Source: Catenibacterium mitsuokai (GTDB taxonomy: Bacteria; Bacillota_I; Bacilli_A; Erysipelotrichales; Coprobacillaceae). Taken from it: DNA of 64,000 nucleotides. Positions 42,470-51,791 of the stretch are shown here, one piece after another; position 1 is the first letter of the stretch; every line of letters begins with the position of its first letter. The notes under the pieces were generated by a model. That model made no database searches and was not told the origin of the DNA. It worked only from the letters and a program-made list of their open reading frames with translations. The stretch is from contig NZ_CP102271.1 of NCBI RefSeq assembly GCF_025148785.1, positions 2,544,001 through 2,608,000 on the forward strand. The letters run 5' to 3'. The position numbers and the translations under genes are program-made.

Positions 42470-43975
42470 TTAGTTATTTTCTTTTGCGTTCTTTTTAGCT
42501 TCTTTTTCAGCTTTTTCTACATCAAAGATTTTCTTTTCAGTATCAATCTTCTTACCATCACACATAGCGTTGATATACTTAGAATTTAATTTGATACTTT
42601 CTTCATCTGGGATGCAATACCATAATCTAGTCTTAGGCATTGAATATCCACCTGTCTGGATAACACCTTCACCCTTTAAGAATGATTTCTGGAAATCCCA
42701 TTTGATATTGTCATCTAACTGCTTATTAACTAAAGCTCTGATGCTTGAAGATGGCATATTTGTAGTGAATGTATCTTTGATAGAATCTAAGATTTCACTA
42801 TAGTTTGTAAGAATCTTTGGAGATACTGCTTTCTTGATAATAGCCTGTAATACAGCCTGCTGGTTTTCAGTTCTATGCTGGTCACCAGACTTATAAGTAT
42901 AACGTTCTCTTGCGAAAGCAAGTGCCATACGACCATTCATATGAACATTACCTTCAGGAATCTTAATACCATGATCTGTATATGGAATAAATGCCTTATC
43001 AGAATAAATATCAATACCACCAAGTGCATCAACTAACTGAATAACTGACTGGAAATCAACTCTTGCATAGAAATCAATATTGATATCTAAGAAGTCTTCA
43101 ATAGTCTTTACACTGTTATCTGTACCACCATATAAAGCAGAATGTGTTAATTTATCTTTCTTACCACAGTTTGCAAGTTCTACATAATAGTCTCTTGGAA
43201 TACTTGTCATTAAAATCTGACCATTATTTGGATTAACAGTCACTAATAAGTTAACATCTGAACGGCTGTTTTCATTTACACCGCCACGTGAGTCAACACC
43301 ACTGATATAACATACGAAAGGTTTCTTAGTAACGTTAATATCAGATGCAGTATTTTCAACTTTTTCTACGAGCTTAGTCTGCCATAATACTTTAGTCTTT
43401 GAATCAAAGTTACTATATGTTTCCTTGATTAAATCACGATAACTTTCATTTAAAAGAATTGCATCACAATCACCACTATATAAATCTGATGCTAGCTTAG
43501 CGTTATCTTCTTCTCCATTACCATGGAATTTGATCTGTTTCTGTAACTCATCTTTTACTTCCATAGCTTTCTTTTTATCGTTTGTATAGTAATCGATTGT
43601 TTTACCTTTTAATGAAGAAACAGTCTTATAACCACTACTCTTTAGTACAATTAAAGAATAAGTAGTTGTTTCAGTACCTACATTAGTAAGAGATGAAAGG
43701 AATGAGTCACCTTTGATGATCTTACTCGTACCAAAAACCATTGCGATACTTAATACAAGAGAAACTATTTTACCTACTAAAGGTCTTCCAACTTTATTTT
43801 TCTTTGATGGCTTAGTAAACAATAACATTAATAGCCATAATACAACAAGTACTGCAAATGCAGCCATTAAATACTTTGTTGGTAAGATTCCAATCTTCAC
43901 CACAAAGAATGCGAGCACTGCACTCACAACAGCCTGGATACCTAGAATCAAGGCACGTGATGTAATAAATTTCAT
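42470..43975 (-). CDS. LytR-CpsA-Psr (LCP) family glycopolymer ligase
   Basis: 501 residues: three membrane helices in the first 95 residues, an accessory domain (about 100-210), then the LCP catalytic domain with VDSRGGVNENSRSDVNLLVTV, TSIPRDYYVELANCG, and ALAFARERYTYKSGDQHRTENQQ. LCP enzymes move undecaprenyl-linked wall teichoic acid or capsule onto peptidoglycan. Being inside the glycan island, it is the likely attachment enzyme for this polymer. AGGAGG precedes the ATG. Confidence 0.93.
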   Translation of the reverse strand: MKFITSRALILGIQAVVSAVLAFFVVKIGILPTKYLMAAFAVLVVLWLLMLLFTKPSKKNKVGRPLVGKIVSLVLSIAMVFGTSKIIKGDSFLSSLTNVGTETTTYSLIVLKSSGYKTVSSLKGKTIDYYTNDKKKAMEVKDELQKQIKFHGNGEEDNAKLASDLYSGDCDAILLNESYRDLIKETYSNFDSKTKVLWQTKLVEKVENTASDINVTKKPFVCYISGVDSRGGVNENSRSDVNLLVTVNPNNGQILMTSIPRDYYVELANCGKKDKLTHSALYGGTDNSVKTIEDFLDINIDFYARVDFQSVIQLVDALGGIDIYSDKAFIPYTDHGIKIPEGNVHMNGRMALAFARERYTYKSGDQHRTENQQAVLQAIIKKAVSPKILTNYSEILDSIKDTFTTNMPSSSIRALVNKQLDDNIKWDFQKSFLKGEGVIQTGGYSMPKTRLWYCIPDEESIKLNSKYINAMCDGKKIDTEKKIFDVEKAEKEAKKNAKENN

Positions 43976-44095
43976 AACTACCTCCTAATATTCGGGTTCA
44001 TTCGTCATTATACTCGTAAATGAAAAAATGAAAACCTTTAACGGGATAAATACACAAAAATTACATATCATTTTCATTCACAAGTTAAATTATGA

Positions 44096-45553
44096 CTATT
44101 TATTCAAGTCTTTTTTGATTCTTGTAGTACTGATTTCAGGAGTTCTTGGTAAATAAACGACTTCAGCGCCTTCTTCTTCTAAGAAATCAAACTGACCTTT
44201 CCAGTCATCCCCCATAACAAATGTATCAACGTGATATTCATGAACATCTTTACGTTTCTGATCCCATCCACATTCAGGAATCACTAAATCTACATATCTT
44301 ACTGATTCAAGTAGCTGTTTTCTCTGTTCATATGTAAAATAACATTTCTTCTGTTTTTCATTCCAGTTGAATTCATCTGTTGATAAACCAACAATTAGGT
44401 AATCACCTAATTCTTTTGCTCTTCTTAATAGATTGATATGACCATAATGTAATAAGTCAAAAGTACCATAAGTAATAACTCTCTTCATTCCACTTTTCCT
44501 CGTCTTTCTTAATACTGACTCTTCAAATACATCATTAATAGATGGAAGAGGTGTTTCTGATTTTAAATCTCTCTGTAATAATGCATTCACTGCATCCTTT
44601 GGATTCAAGCCTTCATTAACGATTTCATTGACAGTCATCACAATAGGCATATCCACTTTATAAGTTTCCGCAAGTTGAACAGCTGCTGGTAATGCATTAA
44701 TTCCTTCTACAACCATGCCAACTTCTTTCACTGCTTCGGCTGGTGTCTTTCCTTCACCAATCAAATGACCTGCCTGGTTGTTTCTACTAAATTCACTTGT
44801 ACAAGTGACAATTAAATCACCCATACCTGTTAATCCACTAAATGTATGTGGTGTACATCCAATTCTACCACCCAGTCTCTCCATTTCAGCAAGACCTCTT
44901 GTGATTAAAGCAGCACGGGCATTATCTCCATAGCCTAAGCCTCCAGAAATACCTGCAGCTAACGCAATAATATTCTTTAATGCACCACAGATTTCAATTC
45001 CTTTTACATCGTTATTTGTATAAACACGCATAAATGGACTACTGAAGAACTTCTGTACATATTTAGCCGCTTCTAGATCCTTACATGCAGATACGATGGC
45101 AGTAGGTAATCCTCTTGCTACTTCTTCGGCATGAGTTGGTCCAGATAAAGCAACTAAATGTAATGTGTCATTATCAAGTACATCTTCAATCACTTCAGTG
45201 AGGGTCATGAATGTATCTGCTTCAATACCTTTCGCAACATCCACAATAATCTGATGGTCTTTAATATAAGGTTTAGCCTTCTCAGCTGTGCTTCTTACAA
45301 ATATAGAAGGAACTGCAAACATAATAATATTCTGATCAGTACATGCTTCTTCTATATCTGTTGTATAACGAATGGTTTCAGGAAAATCCACACCAGGAAG
45401 TTTCGGATGTGTATGTGTAGTACTTAATTGTTCTACTTCCTGTGGAAGTGCAGACCACACTGTAACTTCCTTATCACAATCAGCAAGCATTCTTGCAAGA
45501 GCCATACCCCAGGTACCAGCTCCTAAAATACCGATTCTCTGTTTATCAGGCAT
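44096..45553 (-). CDS. Fused glycerol-3-phosphate dehydrogenase (GpsA) and glycerol-3-phosphate cytidylyltransferase (TagD)
   Basis: 485 residues with two enzymes. Residues 1-340 are GpsA: GILGAGTWGMALARML (NAD loop), VALSGPTHAEEVA, CGALKNIIALAAGISGGLGYGDNA. Residues 356-485 are TagD: ITYGTFDLLHYGHINLLRR (HxGH motif) and RTPEISTTRIKK. The chain would convert DHAP to sn-glycerol 3-phosphate and then to CDP-glycerol. The start at 45553 lies behind AAGGAGG. A GAGG nine bases before the TagD methionine (44488) could allow separate internal translation. Confidence 0.9.
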   Translation of the reverse strand: MPDKQRIGILGAGTWGMALARMLADCDKEVTVWSALPQEVEQLSTTHTHPKLPGVDFPETIRYTTDIEEACTDQNIIMFAVPSIFVRSTAEKAKPYIKDHQIIVDVAKGIEADTFMTLTEVIEDVLDNDTLHLVALSGPTHAEEVARGLPTAIVSACKDLEAAKYVQKFFSSPFMRVYTNNDVKGIEICGALKNIIALAAGISGGLGYGDNARAALITRGLAEMERLGGRIGCTPHTFSGLTGMGDLIVTCTSEFSRNNQAGHLIGEGKTPAEAVKEVGMVVEGINALPAAVQLAETYKVDMPIVMTVNEIVNEGLNPKDAVNALLQRDLKSETPLPSINDVFEESVLRKTRKSGMKRVITYGTFDLLHYGHINLLRRAKELGDYLIVGLSTDEFNWNEKQKKCYFTYEQRKQLLESVRYVDLVIPECGWDQKRKDVHEYHVDTFVMGDDWKGQFDFLEEEGAEVVYLPRTPEISTTRIKKDLNK

Positions 45554-45652
45554 ATTTTTGATTTCCTCCTTCATATGAATATAATTCATTTTACATCATT
45601 CATGTTAAATAGTCATTACAATAAAAGTATAACCTTTATTGTTTTATAAGTC

Positions 45653-45674
45653 AAAAAGCGCAGATTATGCGCTT
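45653..45674 (-). terminator. Terminator after the flippase gene
   Basis: AAGCGCA (45656-45662) with TGCGCTT (45668-45674), T run on the minus strand; it overlaps the last codons of the flippase. Confidence 0.75.
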
Positions 45675-47122
45675 CTATGTTTCAATTTATTAAAGATTTG
45701 TGTCAATATTTCAATCACTAGCTTTTCTTTCATGATAATGAGTACAACACCATATACACCAAAGAATAGGACAGCTGAAATAACGAGTGTAATAAATACA
45801 TGAAGGTTAAGTACTGTTACCCAACATGATGCAATTGATGCAATTACAATCGCAAGAATAATCTTTAAGTATTTAATATCACTAAAAGCTGATTTGATTT
45901 CGTTCTTTAAGGCTAAGCACTGAACAACCATAACCGCAAATTCTGCAAGTAATGTACCAATGGCTGCGCCACTTGATTGATACACTGGAATCAATAACGC
46001 ATTAACCACTAAGTCAATGACTGCACCAACTATTTCTGATACAAGTACAGCTTTTTCATATCCTAATGGTACAAGAATCTGAATACCCAAGATATTTGTA
46101 ATACCAATAAGAAGCAGGGTAGGCATAATAAGCTGCATTGGCACAACGGCTGGTCCAAAAGCATCACCTGATAGGAAATAGATTCCCTGCTTTGCGAAAA
46201 GCATGAAATAAATCATCATTGGTGAAGCGACTAGAAATACAAAGTTTAATGCCTTTCTGCTCAACTTCTTAAATTCATCCATCTGCTGATGTTCAATATA
46301 ATAAGCCGCTCTTGGAAGTAATACAGTACCTAATGACGTAACAATGGATACTAAAATATTCTTGATCTTGACAGCTGCACCATAGTAACCTACATCCGCA
46401 TTTGTAGCCATGAAACCCAACATAACTGAATCTAGGTTCGTATAGATAGTTGTTGCACAGCTCATCGCAAAAAATATCGCAACTGGCTTAAAATGCTTCT
46501 TAAAGTTATAGTGTCCAACTGGCTTGAGACCAATATACTTATGCGCATTCAACAGGTTAAGAATAAATGAAGCACTCGCCGCAAATACTGTGATACCCGC
46601 ATACATCACATAGTCGTTTTTTGTTCGTACTAACATGAACATTGCAACAAGTCCGATAAACTTGAAGATAATAGAACGGATAGTGATATATGTATATTGT
46701 TCTAGTGCTTTATAGAGCCATTCCATACCTATTGTAGTAAGTAAGATAGTACTACTAGTAATCACATACAACATCTTATCAGATGCAAGTTTTGGTACTG
46801 TGAATAACGCAATAATAAACGCAATATAAGAGACTACGGTCATGACAAGATTAATAATTAGTAATTCCTGTGTTGTTCTTGTTAATTTTTCATGATCATC
46901 TCTTACTTGTGCACATACTTTGATACCATATGTTGGAATACCTAACTGTGCAAACATAGAGAAATAAGTAATCAATGACGTCGCAAAGTTAACCTGACCT
47001 GTTCCTGTAGGTCCTAATACTCTCGATACATATGGGAATGTAATAAGTGGGAATATGAATGAAGACATTGTAAGTAATGCATTCATAATGAAATTCAACT
47101 TAAGTGATTTCTGTTTTTTCAT
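45665..47122 (-). CDS. Wzx-type polysaccharide flippase
   Basis: 485 residues, about 14 membrane helices, MATE/MVF superfamily. The N-terminus has FPLITFPYVSRVLGPTGTGQVNFA, a typical Wzx/RfbX opening. It turns undecaprenyl-linked repeat units across the membrane for the Wzy polymerase at 50504. The start at 47122 is set by GAGAGG seven bases upstream. Confidence 0.92.
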   Translation of the reverse strand: MKKQKSLKLNFIMNALLTMSSFIFPLITFPYVSRVLGPTGTGQVNFATSLITYFSMFAQLGIPTYGIKVCAQVRDDHEKLTRTTQELLIINLVMTVVSYIAFIIALFTVPKLASDKMLYVITSSTILLTTIGMEWLYKALEQYTYITIRSIIFKFIGLVAMFMLVRTKNDYVMYAGITVFAASASFILNLLNAHKYIGLKPVGHYNFKKHFKPVAIFFAMSCATTIYTNLDSVMLGFMATNADVGYYGAAVKIKNILVSIVTSLGTVLLPRAAYYIEHQQMDEFKKLSRKALNFVFLVASPMMIYFMLFAKQGIYFLSGDAFGPAVVPMQLIMPTLLLIGITNILGIQILVPLGYEKAVLVSEIVGAVIDLVVNALLIPVYQSSGAAIGTLLAEFAVMVVQCLALKNEIKSAFSDIKYLKIILAIVIASIASCWVTVLNLHVFITLVISAVLFFGVYGVVLIIMKEKLVIEILTQIFNKLKHRSA

Positions 47123-47189
47123 ACAAAACCTCTCTTTCCTTGTTACAAACCGCAACTATTATAATTCAAAAATAGTAAGAGTTAAAGAA

Positions 47190-47212
47190 GAAAAAGAGGC
47201 ATTATGCCTCTT
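47190..47212 (-). terminator. Terminator after the galactofuranosyltransferase-like gene
   Basis: AAGAGGCA (47194-47201) with TGCCTCTT (47205-47212), loop TTA, T run on the minus strand. Confidence 0.75.
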
Positions 47213-48227
47213 CAATTTCTTTGATAGCCTGAGTAAGGTAATAACCGTTTTTAAGACGTTCAGAAACGACTGCCACACGTTTTACCATTTCAAAGTATTC
47301 TTCTTCACTTAGACTCGCAAATTTTTCTCCAAGTTCATCTAAAGAATTTACTGTAATACCTAAGCCATATTCTTCTACAAATTTAGCTTCTGCTGCTTCT
47401 TTCCAGATGACAACAGGAATACCAGATACTAAATATAAAGATAATTTATGAGGGTTATTGTATTTTAAATACTCTCCTGTATTACCATCACATCTCTCAA
47501 TAGAACTTCCATCCCATACTAGACCGAAACCACTATATAACTGATTATTGATTTCATCAGGTGGGAAAGCCCCATGATAAGTGATATTAGAAGCAAGAAT
47601 TTCTTCGTTTAAATGAACACCATATAAATCAAAATGTACTGCTTTAATATCCTTTAACTTAGCAAGATAATTACTCTTCTTTTCATCTAAATTACCTGCA
47701 ATACTCACAGAACGATCAAACTTGATTGTATTATTTGAATCACATAAATAGTCAAAGATATGAAGATTATGAATCTTTTCTCTTGCAACCCCCTGTGATA
47801 CTAAGTATTCAATCATAGAATCATTATGCGCAATAATATAGTCAGAGATGTCATACATCTTATGATCCATATATTCAAAATCATCCTGTGCATTTAAGAA
47901 TAACTTTCTTAATGAGTCTAAATCATGAATAAGAAATGCAAGCTTGATATGCTTTTTCTGTTTTACTTTTTCTAAGATATCAATATATCTCTTATTCACA
48001 TAAAGAGGGTGAGGCACGACAAGTAGCGCACCTTCATCAATTTTATTTAAATGATTGAAGGCAAGAAAATTATGTACCTTCTTGATATACTTATTTCCTG
48101 ATTTATAAAGGTTGACTTCAAAAGGTGCAAATCCATTCTGATGAAGAATCTTATTACAATCCTGGACAGCTTTTGTACTTGCATCCAAATTAGAATCGAT
48201 AGTAACCTGTAAATAATATTTTTTCAT
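47202..48227 (-). CDS. Galactofuranosyltransferase-like protein (beta-1,6-galactofuranosyltransferase family)
   Basis: 341 residues, GT-B-like. The diagnostic C-terminal block is GFGLVWDGSSIERCDGN followed by YLKYNNPHKLSLYLVSGIP and EEYGLGITV, as in WbbI-like and streptococcal galactofuranosyltransferases. It would use UDP-galactofuranose from the mutases. Start at 48227 behind AAAGGA. With two glf genes it supports a galactofuranose-containing polymer. Confidence 0.85.
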   Translation of the reverse strand: MKKYYLQVTIDSNLDASTKAVQDCNKILHQNGFAPFEVNLYKSGNKYIKKVHNFLAFNHLNKIDEGALLVVPHPLYVNKRYIDILEKVKQKKHIKLAFLIHDLDSLRKLFLNAQDDFEYMDHKMYDISDYIIAHNDSMIEYLVSQGVAREKIHNLHIFDYLCDSNNTIKFDRSVSIAGNLDEKKSNYLAKLKDIKAVHFDLYGVHLNEEILASNITYHGAFPPDEINNQLYSGFGLVWDGSSIERCDGNTGEYLKYNNPHKLSLYLVSGIPVVIWKEAAEAKFVEEYGLGITVNSLDELGEKFASLSEEEYFEMVKRVAVVSERLKNGYYLTQAIKEIEEA

Positions 48228-48243
48228 AACTGTTTTCCTTTCT

Positions 48244-49359
48244 TTAATCATCTAAGTAGGATTTTAATTTCATAGCTTCAGTATAAATATCAAATCCCTT
48301 ATCTTTGATGACATCCGTATATTTATTTCTTTCAATGTCTCTCTTGATGAACTGTCCATAAATGATATCAGCCCATTCTTTAGGAGATTCATCCAATGAA
48401 ATATATGTGAGTAAATCTGTAATCCCTACACTTTCTGGGACAACTGTCTTGGAAGTAAAGGATAACAGTCCAGAAGCCTGTGCTTCTAATAATGATATAC
48501 CAAATCCTTCAAAACGAGAAGGGAAGAGGAATATATCAGCGGCTGATAATAATTCTGGAATATCACTACGCAAGCCGAGCAGCTGTACGCTATCTGTTAA
48601 ATTCAAATCAGAAATCTTCTGTTCAAGTTCACTTCTTAATTCTCCATCACCCACTAATACAAGTTCGAAACGATCATCCATCTTCTTTAATTCAGAAAAG
48701 ATATCAATTAAGAATAGCTGGTTCTTCTGATAAGTGAATCTTGCCGTATTCATTACTACAATCTTATCTTCAGCATCAAGATCTTTACGATAAGCGGCTC
48801 TGACCTCTCTGTCATATTTAAAACGATCTGTATCAATCGCATTATTAATAACGTGATAACGAGGACTCTGACGTATATCTTCTTCAAAGAAGAACTGTCC
48901 TGCTAGTTCTGAGCAGGCCCAGAAATCAGTCGCATACTGTTTTACTTTCTTTTTATTTTTATAATGCATGAACTTATAGAAGAGTGCTTTTTTACCTTTC
49001 TTCATGAAATCATTATTATGTGCATGTACAATCACTTTTTCAGGAGAAGCAAGCTGAGCATATTTCAACAAACCAAAATTACCTAAATCACACGCATTAA
49101 ACCAGATAATATCATAATGATGGTGCTGAAAGAAACTTGTCATTTCCTGCTTAAATTCTTTAACCTGTTTAAACTGACTTGACTGAATTGTATAAATTCT
49201 AGAACCATTATCTAGAATCTCCTGACTATAAGCACATGTATCAAATGTAGTAAGGAAATCTATTTTAAAGGTGTTCTTTAATTTTCTGAAGTAGGTCATT
49301 AAAAAACTTTCTATGCCACCAGGATTAGGTGTCATTCCTATAATCAATACACTCTTCAT
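48244..49359 (-). CDS. GT4-family glycosyltransferase
   Basis: 371 residues, GT-B fold. LIIGMTPNPGGIESFLMTYF at the N-terminus, VHAHNNDF, YATDFWACSELAG, VMNTARFTYQKNQLFLIDIF, and the E-x7-E site FPSRFEGFGISLLEAQASG. Likely paralogue of the GT4 at 39168. Adds a sugar to the growing repeat unit; specificity unknown. Confidence 0.88.
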   Translation of the reverse strand: MKSVLIIGMTPNPGGIESFLMTYFRKLKNTFKIDFLTTFDTCAYSQEILDNGSRIYTIQSSQFKQVKEFKQEMTSFFQHHHYDIIWFNACDLGNFGLLKYAQLASPEKVIVHAHNNDFMKKGKKALFYKFMHYKNKKKVKQYATDFWACSELAGQFFFEEDIRQSPRYHVINNAIDTDRFKYDREVRAAYRKDLDAEDKIVVMNTARFTYQKNQLFLIDIFSELKKMDDRFELVLVGDGELRSELEQKISDLNLTDSVQLLGLRSDIPELLSAADIFLFPSRFEGFGISLLEAQASGLLSFTSKTVVPESVGITDLLTYISLDESPKEWADIIYGQFIKRDIERNKYTDVIKDKGFDIYTEAMKLKSYLDD

Positions 49360-49379
49360 AATAAGCCTCCATTGTGATA

Positions 49380-49404
49380 AGGCAAAGATTCATCATCTTT
49401 GCCT
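49380..49404 (-). other. Intergenic stem-loop without T run, between glf copy 2 and the GT4 gene
   Basis: AGGCAAAGAT (49380-49389) with ATCTTTGCCT (49395-49404), perfect 10-bp stem, loop TCATC. On the minus strand it is followed by TATCACAATGG, so it should not terminate strongly. It may be an RNA stability or processing element. Confidence 0.5.
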
Positions 49405-49410
49405 AAATAA

Positions 49411-50511
49411 TTAATTAAATTCCTTTTTAACTCTGTCTAATGCAGCTGCGATAACTGCATCCATATCATAGTACTTATATTCTCCTAGTCTTCCACCAAA
49501 GATTACTTTAGTTTCTGCTTCGCCTAGCTTCTTATATTCTGCATATAAGGCACCATTCTTTTCATCATTGACTGGATAATATGGTTCATCTCCTAGTTTC
49601 CATTCAGAGCTGTATTCTCTACTGATGACAGTCTTAGGCTGTGTACCGAATTCAAACCATTTATGTTCAATAATTCTTGTCCAAGGTGTTTCTGCGTCTG
49701 TATAGTTCACTGCTGCATTTCCCTGGAAATTTGGCTTATCTAATACTTCTGTTTCAAATCTGACTGATCTGTATTCTAATGTACCTAGCTTATAGTTGAA
49801 GTAAGCATCAATAGGTCCTGTATAAACAACCTTATCTGCAAGGCTGTCTAGTTCTTCCTTGTTTTCTAGGTAATCTGTATTCAATCTTACTTCAATACCT
49901 TCCAACATGTTTTCTACCATCTTTGTATAGCCACCCATTGGAATACCCTGATATAACGCATTGAAGTAGTTATTATCAAAAGTAAGTCTTACTGGTAATC
50001 TCTTGATGATGAATGATGGAAGTTCTGTACATGGTCTTCCCCACTGCTTTTCTGTATAGCCTTTGATGAGCTTTTCATAGATATCTCTACCTACAAGTGA
50101 GATAGCCTGTTCTTCAAGGTTCTTTGGTTCTCCCTTGATTTCCTGTCTCTGTTCTTCAATCTTTGCAGCAGCTTCTTCTGGAGTCACTACTCCCCACATC
50201 TTATTGAATGTATACATGTTGAATGGAAGTGAATAAAGTTCTCCCTTATAGTTCGCAACAGGTGAGTTTGTGAATCTGTTGAACTCTGCAAACTGAGTGA
50301 TATACTGCCATACTTCCTTATTATTTGTATGGAAGATATGTGCACCATACTTATGTACATTGATACCTTCTACTTCTTCAGTATAGATATTTCCTGCAAT
50401 GTTAGGTCTCTTATCAATGACAAGAACCTTCTTTCCTCTCTTATTTGCTTCATGCGCAAAGATTGCGCCATAAAGACCTGATCCTACTACTAGATAATCA
50501 TATTTACTCAT
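49411..50511 (-). CDS. glf: UDP-galactopyranose mutase, copy 2
   Basis: 366 residues, nearly the same protein as copy 1 (41286), with an extra serine at position 2 (MSKYDYLVV) and a different last eight residues. Same FAD and substrate motifs. Its ATG lies inside the end of the Wzy gene (8-base overlap), so it is well integrated in the operon and not a stray insertion. Confidence 0.95.
   Translation of the reverse strand: MSKYDYLVVGSGLYGAIFAHEANKRGKKVLVIDKRPNIAGNIYTEEVEGINVHKYGAHIFHTNNKEVWQYITQFAEFNRFTNSPVANYKGELYSLPFNMYTFNKMWGVVTPEEAAAKIEEQRQEIKGEPKNLEEQAISLVGRDIYEKLIKGYTEKQWGRPCTELPSFIIKRLPVRLTFDNNYFNALYQGIPMGGYTKMVENMLEGIEVRLNTDYLENKEELDSLADKVVYTGPIDAYFNYKLGTLEYRSVRFETEVLDKPNFQGNAAVNYTDAETPWTRIIEHKWFEFGTQPKTVISREYSSEWKLGDEPYYPVNDEKNGALYAEYKKLGEAETKVIFGGRLGEYKYYDMDAVIAAALDRVKKEFN
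49442..50439. repeat. Long direct repeat, copy 2 (inside glf)
   Basis: Partner of 41317-42314 at constant offset 8125. The identity at third codon positions as well as in protein points to recent duplication or gene conversion. Confidence 0.85.
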
Positions 50512-51775
50512 CTAAGTGTCCTCCTTGGTTAAATAGTAAATCATGTAATACTGGAATAATCATAAAACAGAATATTGATAATGTGATAGAAATAATTCTA
50601 GGATTCAATAAACTGAATGTTGTAATAACGAATGAAATAAATAGTAATCCATCTTTTTTATTCTTATAAAGATACCAGATCACTATAGCTGCGATTGTGA
50701 AGAAGGCAATAAAGAAGATCCATCCATTTTCAAATAAGATTCTCATATACTCATTATCAATGAAGTTACTTCTAATAATGGCATCCTCATTTCCTTTAGT
50801 AAGTGAATACCCAACTAAATCTATATTCGAACCAAATAAACTAAATCCATAACGTTTAAAATCATAGAATGTCTGATAAAGTCTATTTGAGAATATATTA
50901 TTTAACTTCTGAGCAATCTTGAATACAATGCCATTCACATTCATTGTATTAAAGATTAACCCATACAACATTACAATCACAAAGCTTCCAATTGGATATA
51001 ATGGGAAACATACTGTAAAAGCCTTCTTAAAGAATTCTACAATATTCTTAAATCTTCCTAATATACCTGTAGACTTCATAAAGATACAGATAAGAATACA
51101 TTCTGATACAAGTAATTCTGTTCTTGAGTCTGTTAAGAAATAAACAAATACAATAAGCAGCTGGTATAAACCTAACTTTTCAGGACTGATCTTGAAATCT
51201 TTCTTATATGAATAATAGAGAATCAAAAACATAACAAACTGAGAAAGATAAGTAGGGTACCCAAAACCTAAAGAATGTCTCATTGTCCCATCGACTCTGT
51301 TGTTAATATAATCATGCATCAGTCCTAAAGAACTTAATGTCACAATAAGAATCAATGAAATAAACTGCGTAGAGAATAATGTATTCACAACATCATCAAA
51401 CTCAAAACAGCTTGCATAAATCAATGTGAATAATAAGAAAAACAATGCTTTATTTCTAGTAAGAACTAGATTAGCCACAATACTCACTAATGCGATAATA
51501 ACGACTCCTGCAATAAAGTACTGTTTCTTATTAAAATTTTTAATCTTCTCTTTATACTCATTCAAGTCTAAAGACTTGAATTTCTTACAAATCATAATCA
51601 AGAAATATACATAACAAATATATCTCAACAGCTTACATAAAGTGGCAGCCTTCGCAAAACTATAGCTTAAAGTTGTCATATCTAATAAAAGTGTGAAGTA
51701 GTAAATAGATAAAACAGCCAAGCCTATTTGAGGAGTCACTATTTTCTGAATAAATGTTTTTATTTTATTAATCAT
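50504..51775 (-). CDS. Wzy-type polysaccharide polymerase (O-antigen ligase-like)
   Basis: 423 residues, about ten to eleven membrane helices with a large outward loop (about 250-320). N-terminal region is hydrophobic with short basic loops; YGFSLFGSNIDL and NEYMRILFENGWIFFI match the pattern of Wzy/O-antigen polymerases. It would join flipped repeat units outside the membrane. Sequence divergence in this family is high, so the call rests on topology and context. Confidence 0.75.
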   Translation of the reverse strand: MINKIKTFIQKIVTPQIGLAVLSIYYFTLLLDMTTLSYSFAKAATLCKLLRYICYVYFLIMICKKFKSLDLNEYKEKIKNFNKKQYFIAGVVIIALVSIVANLVLTRNKALFFLLFTLIYASCFEFDDVVNTLFSTQFISLILIVTLSSLGLMHDYINNRVDGTMRHSLGFGYPTYLSQFVMFLILYYSYKKDFKISPEKLGLYQLLIVFVYFLTDSRTELLVSECILICIFMKSTGILGRFKNIVEFFKKAFTVCFPLYPIGSFVIVMLYGLIFNTMNVNGIVFKIAQKLNNIFSNRLYQTFYDFKRYGFSLFGSNIDLVGYSLTKGNEDAIIRSNFIDNEYMRILFENGWIFFIAFFTIAAIVIWYLYKNKKDGLLFISFVITTFSLLNPRIISITLSIFCFMIIPVLHDLLFNQGGHLDE

Positions 51776-51791
51776 ACAATACTCTCCTCAA

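Noticed and set aside
44096-44488. tagD as a separate gene
   Set aside because: Not separated by any stop codon in the given sequence, although an internal ribosome site is possible; kept as one fused gene with that caveat.
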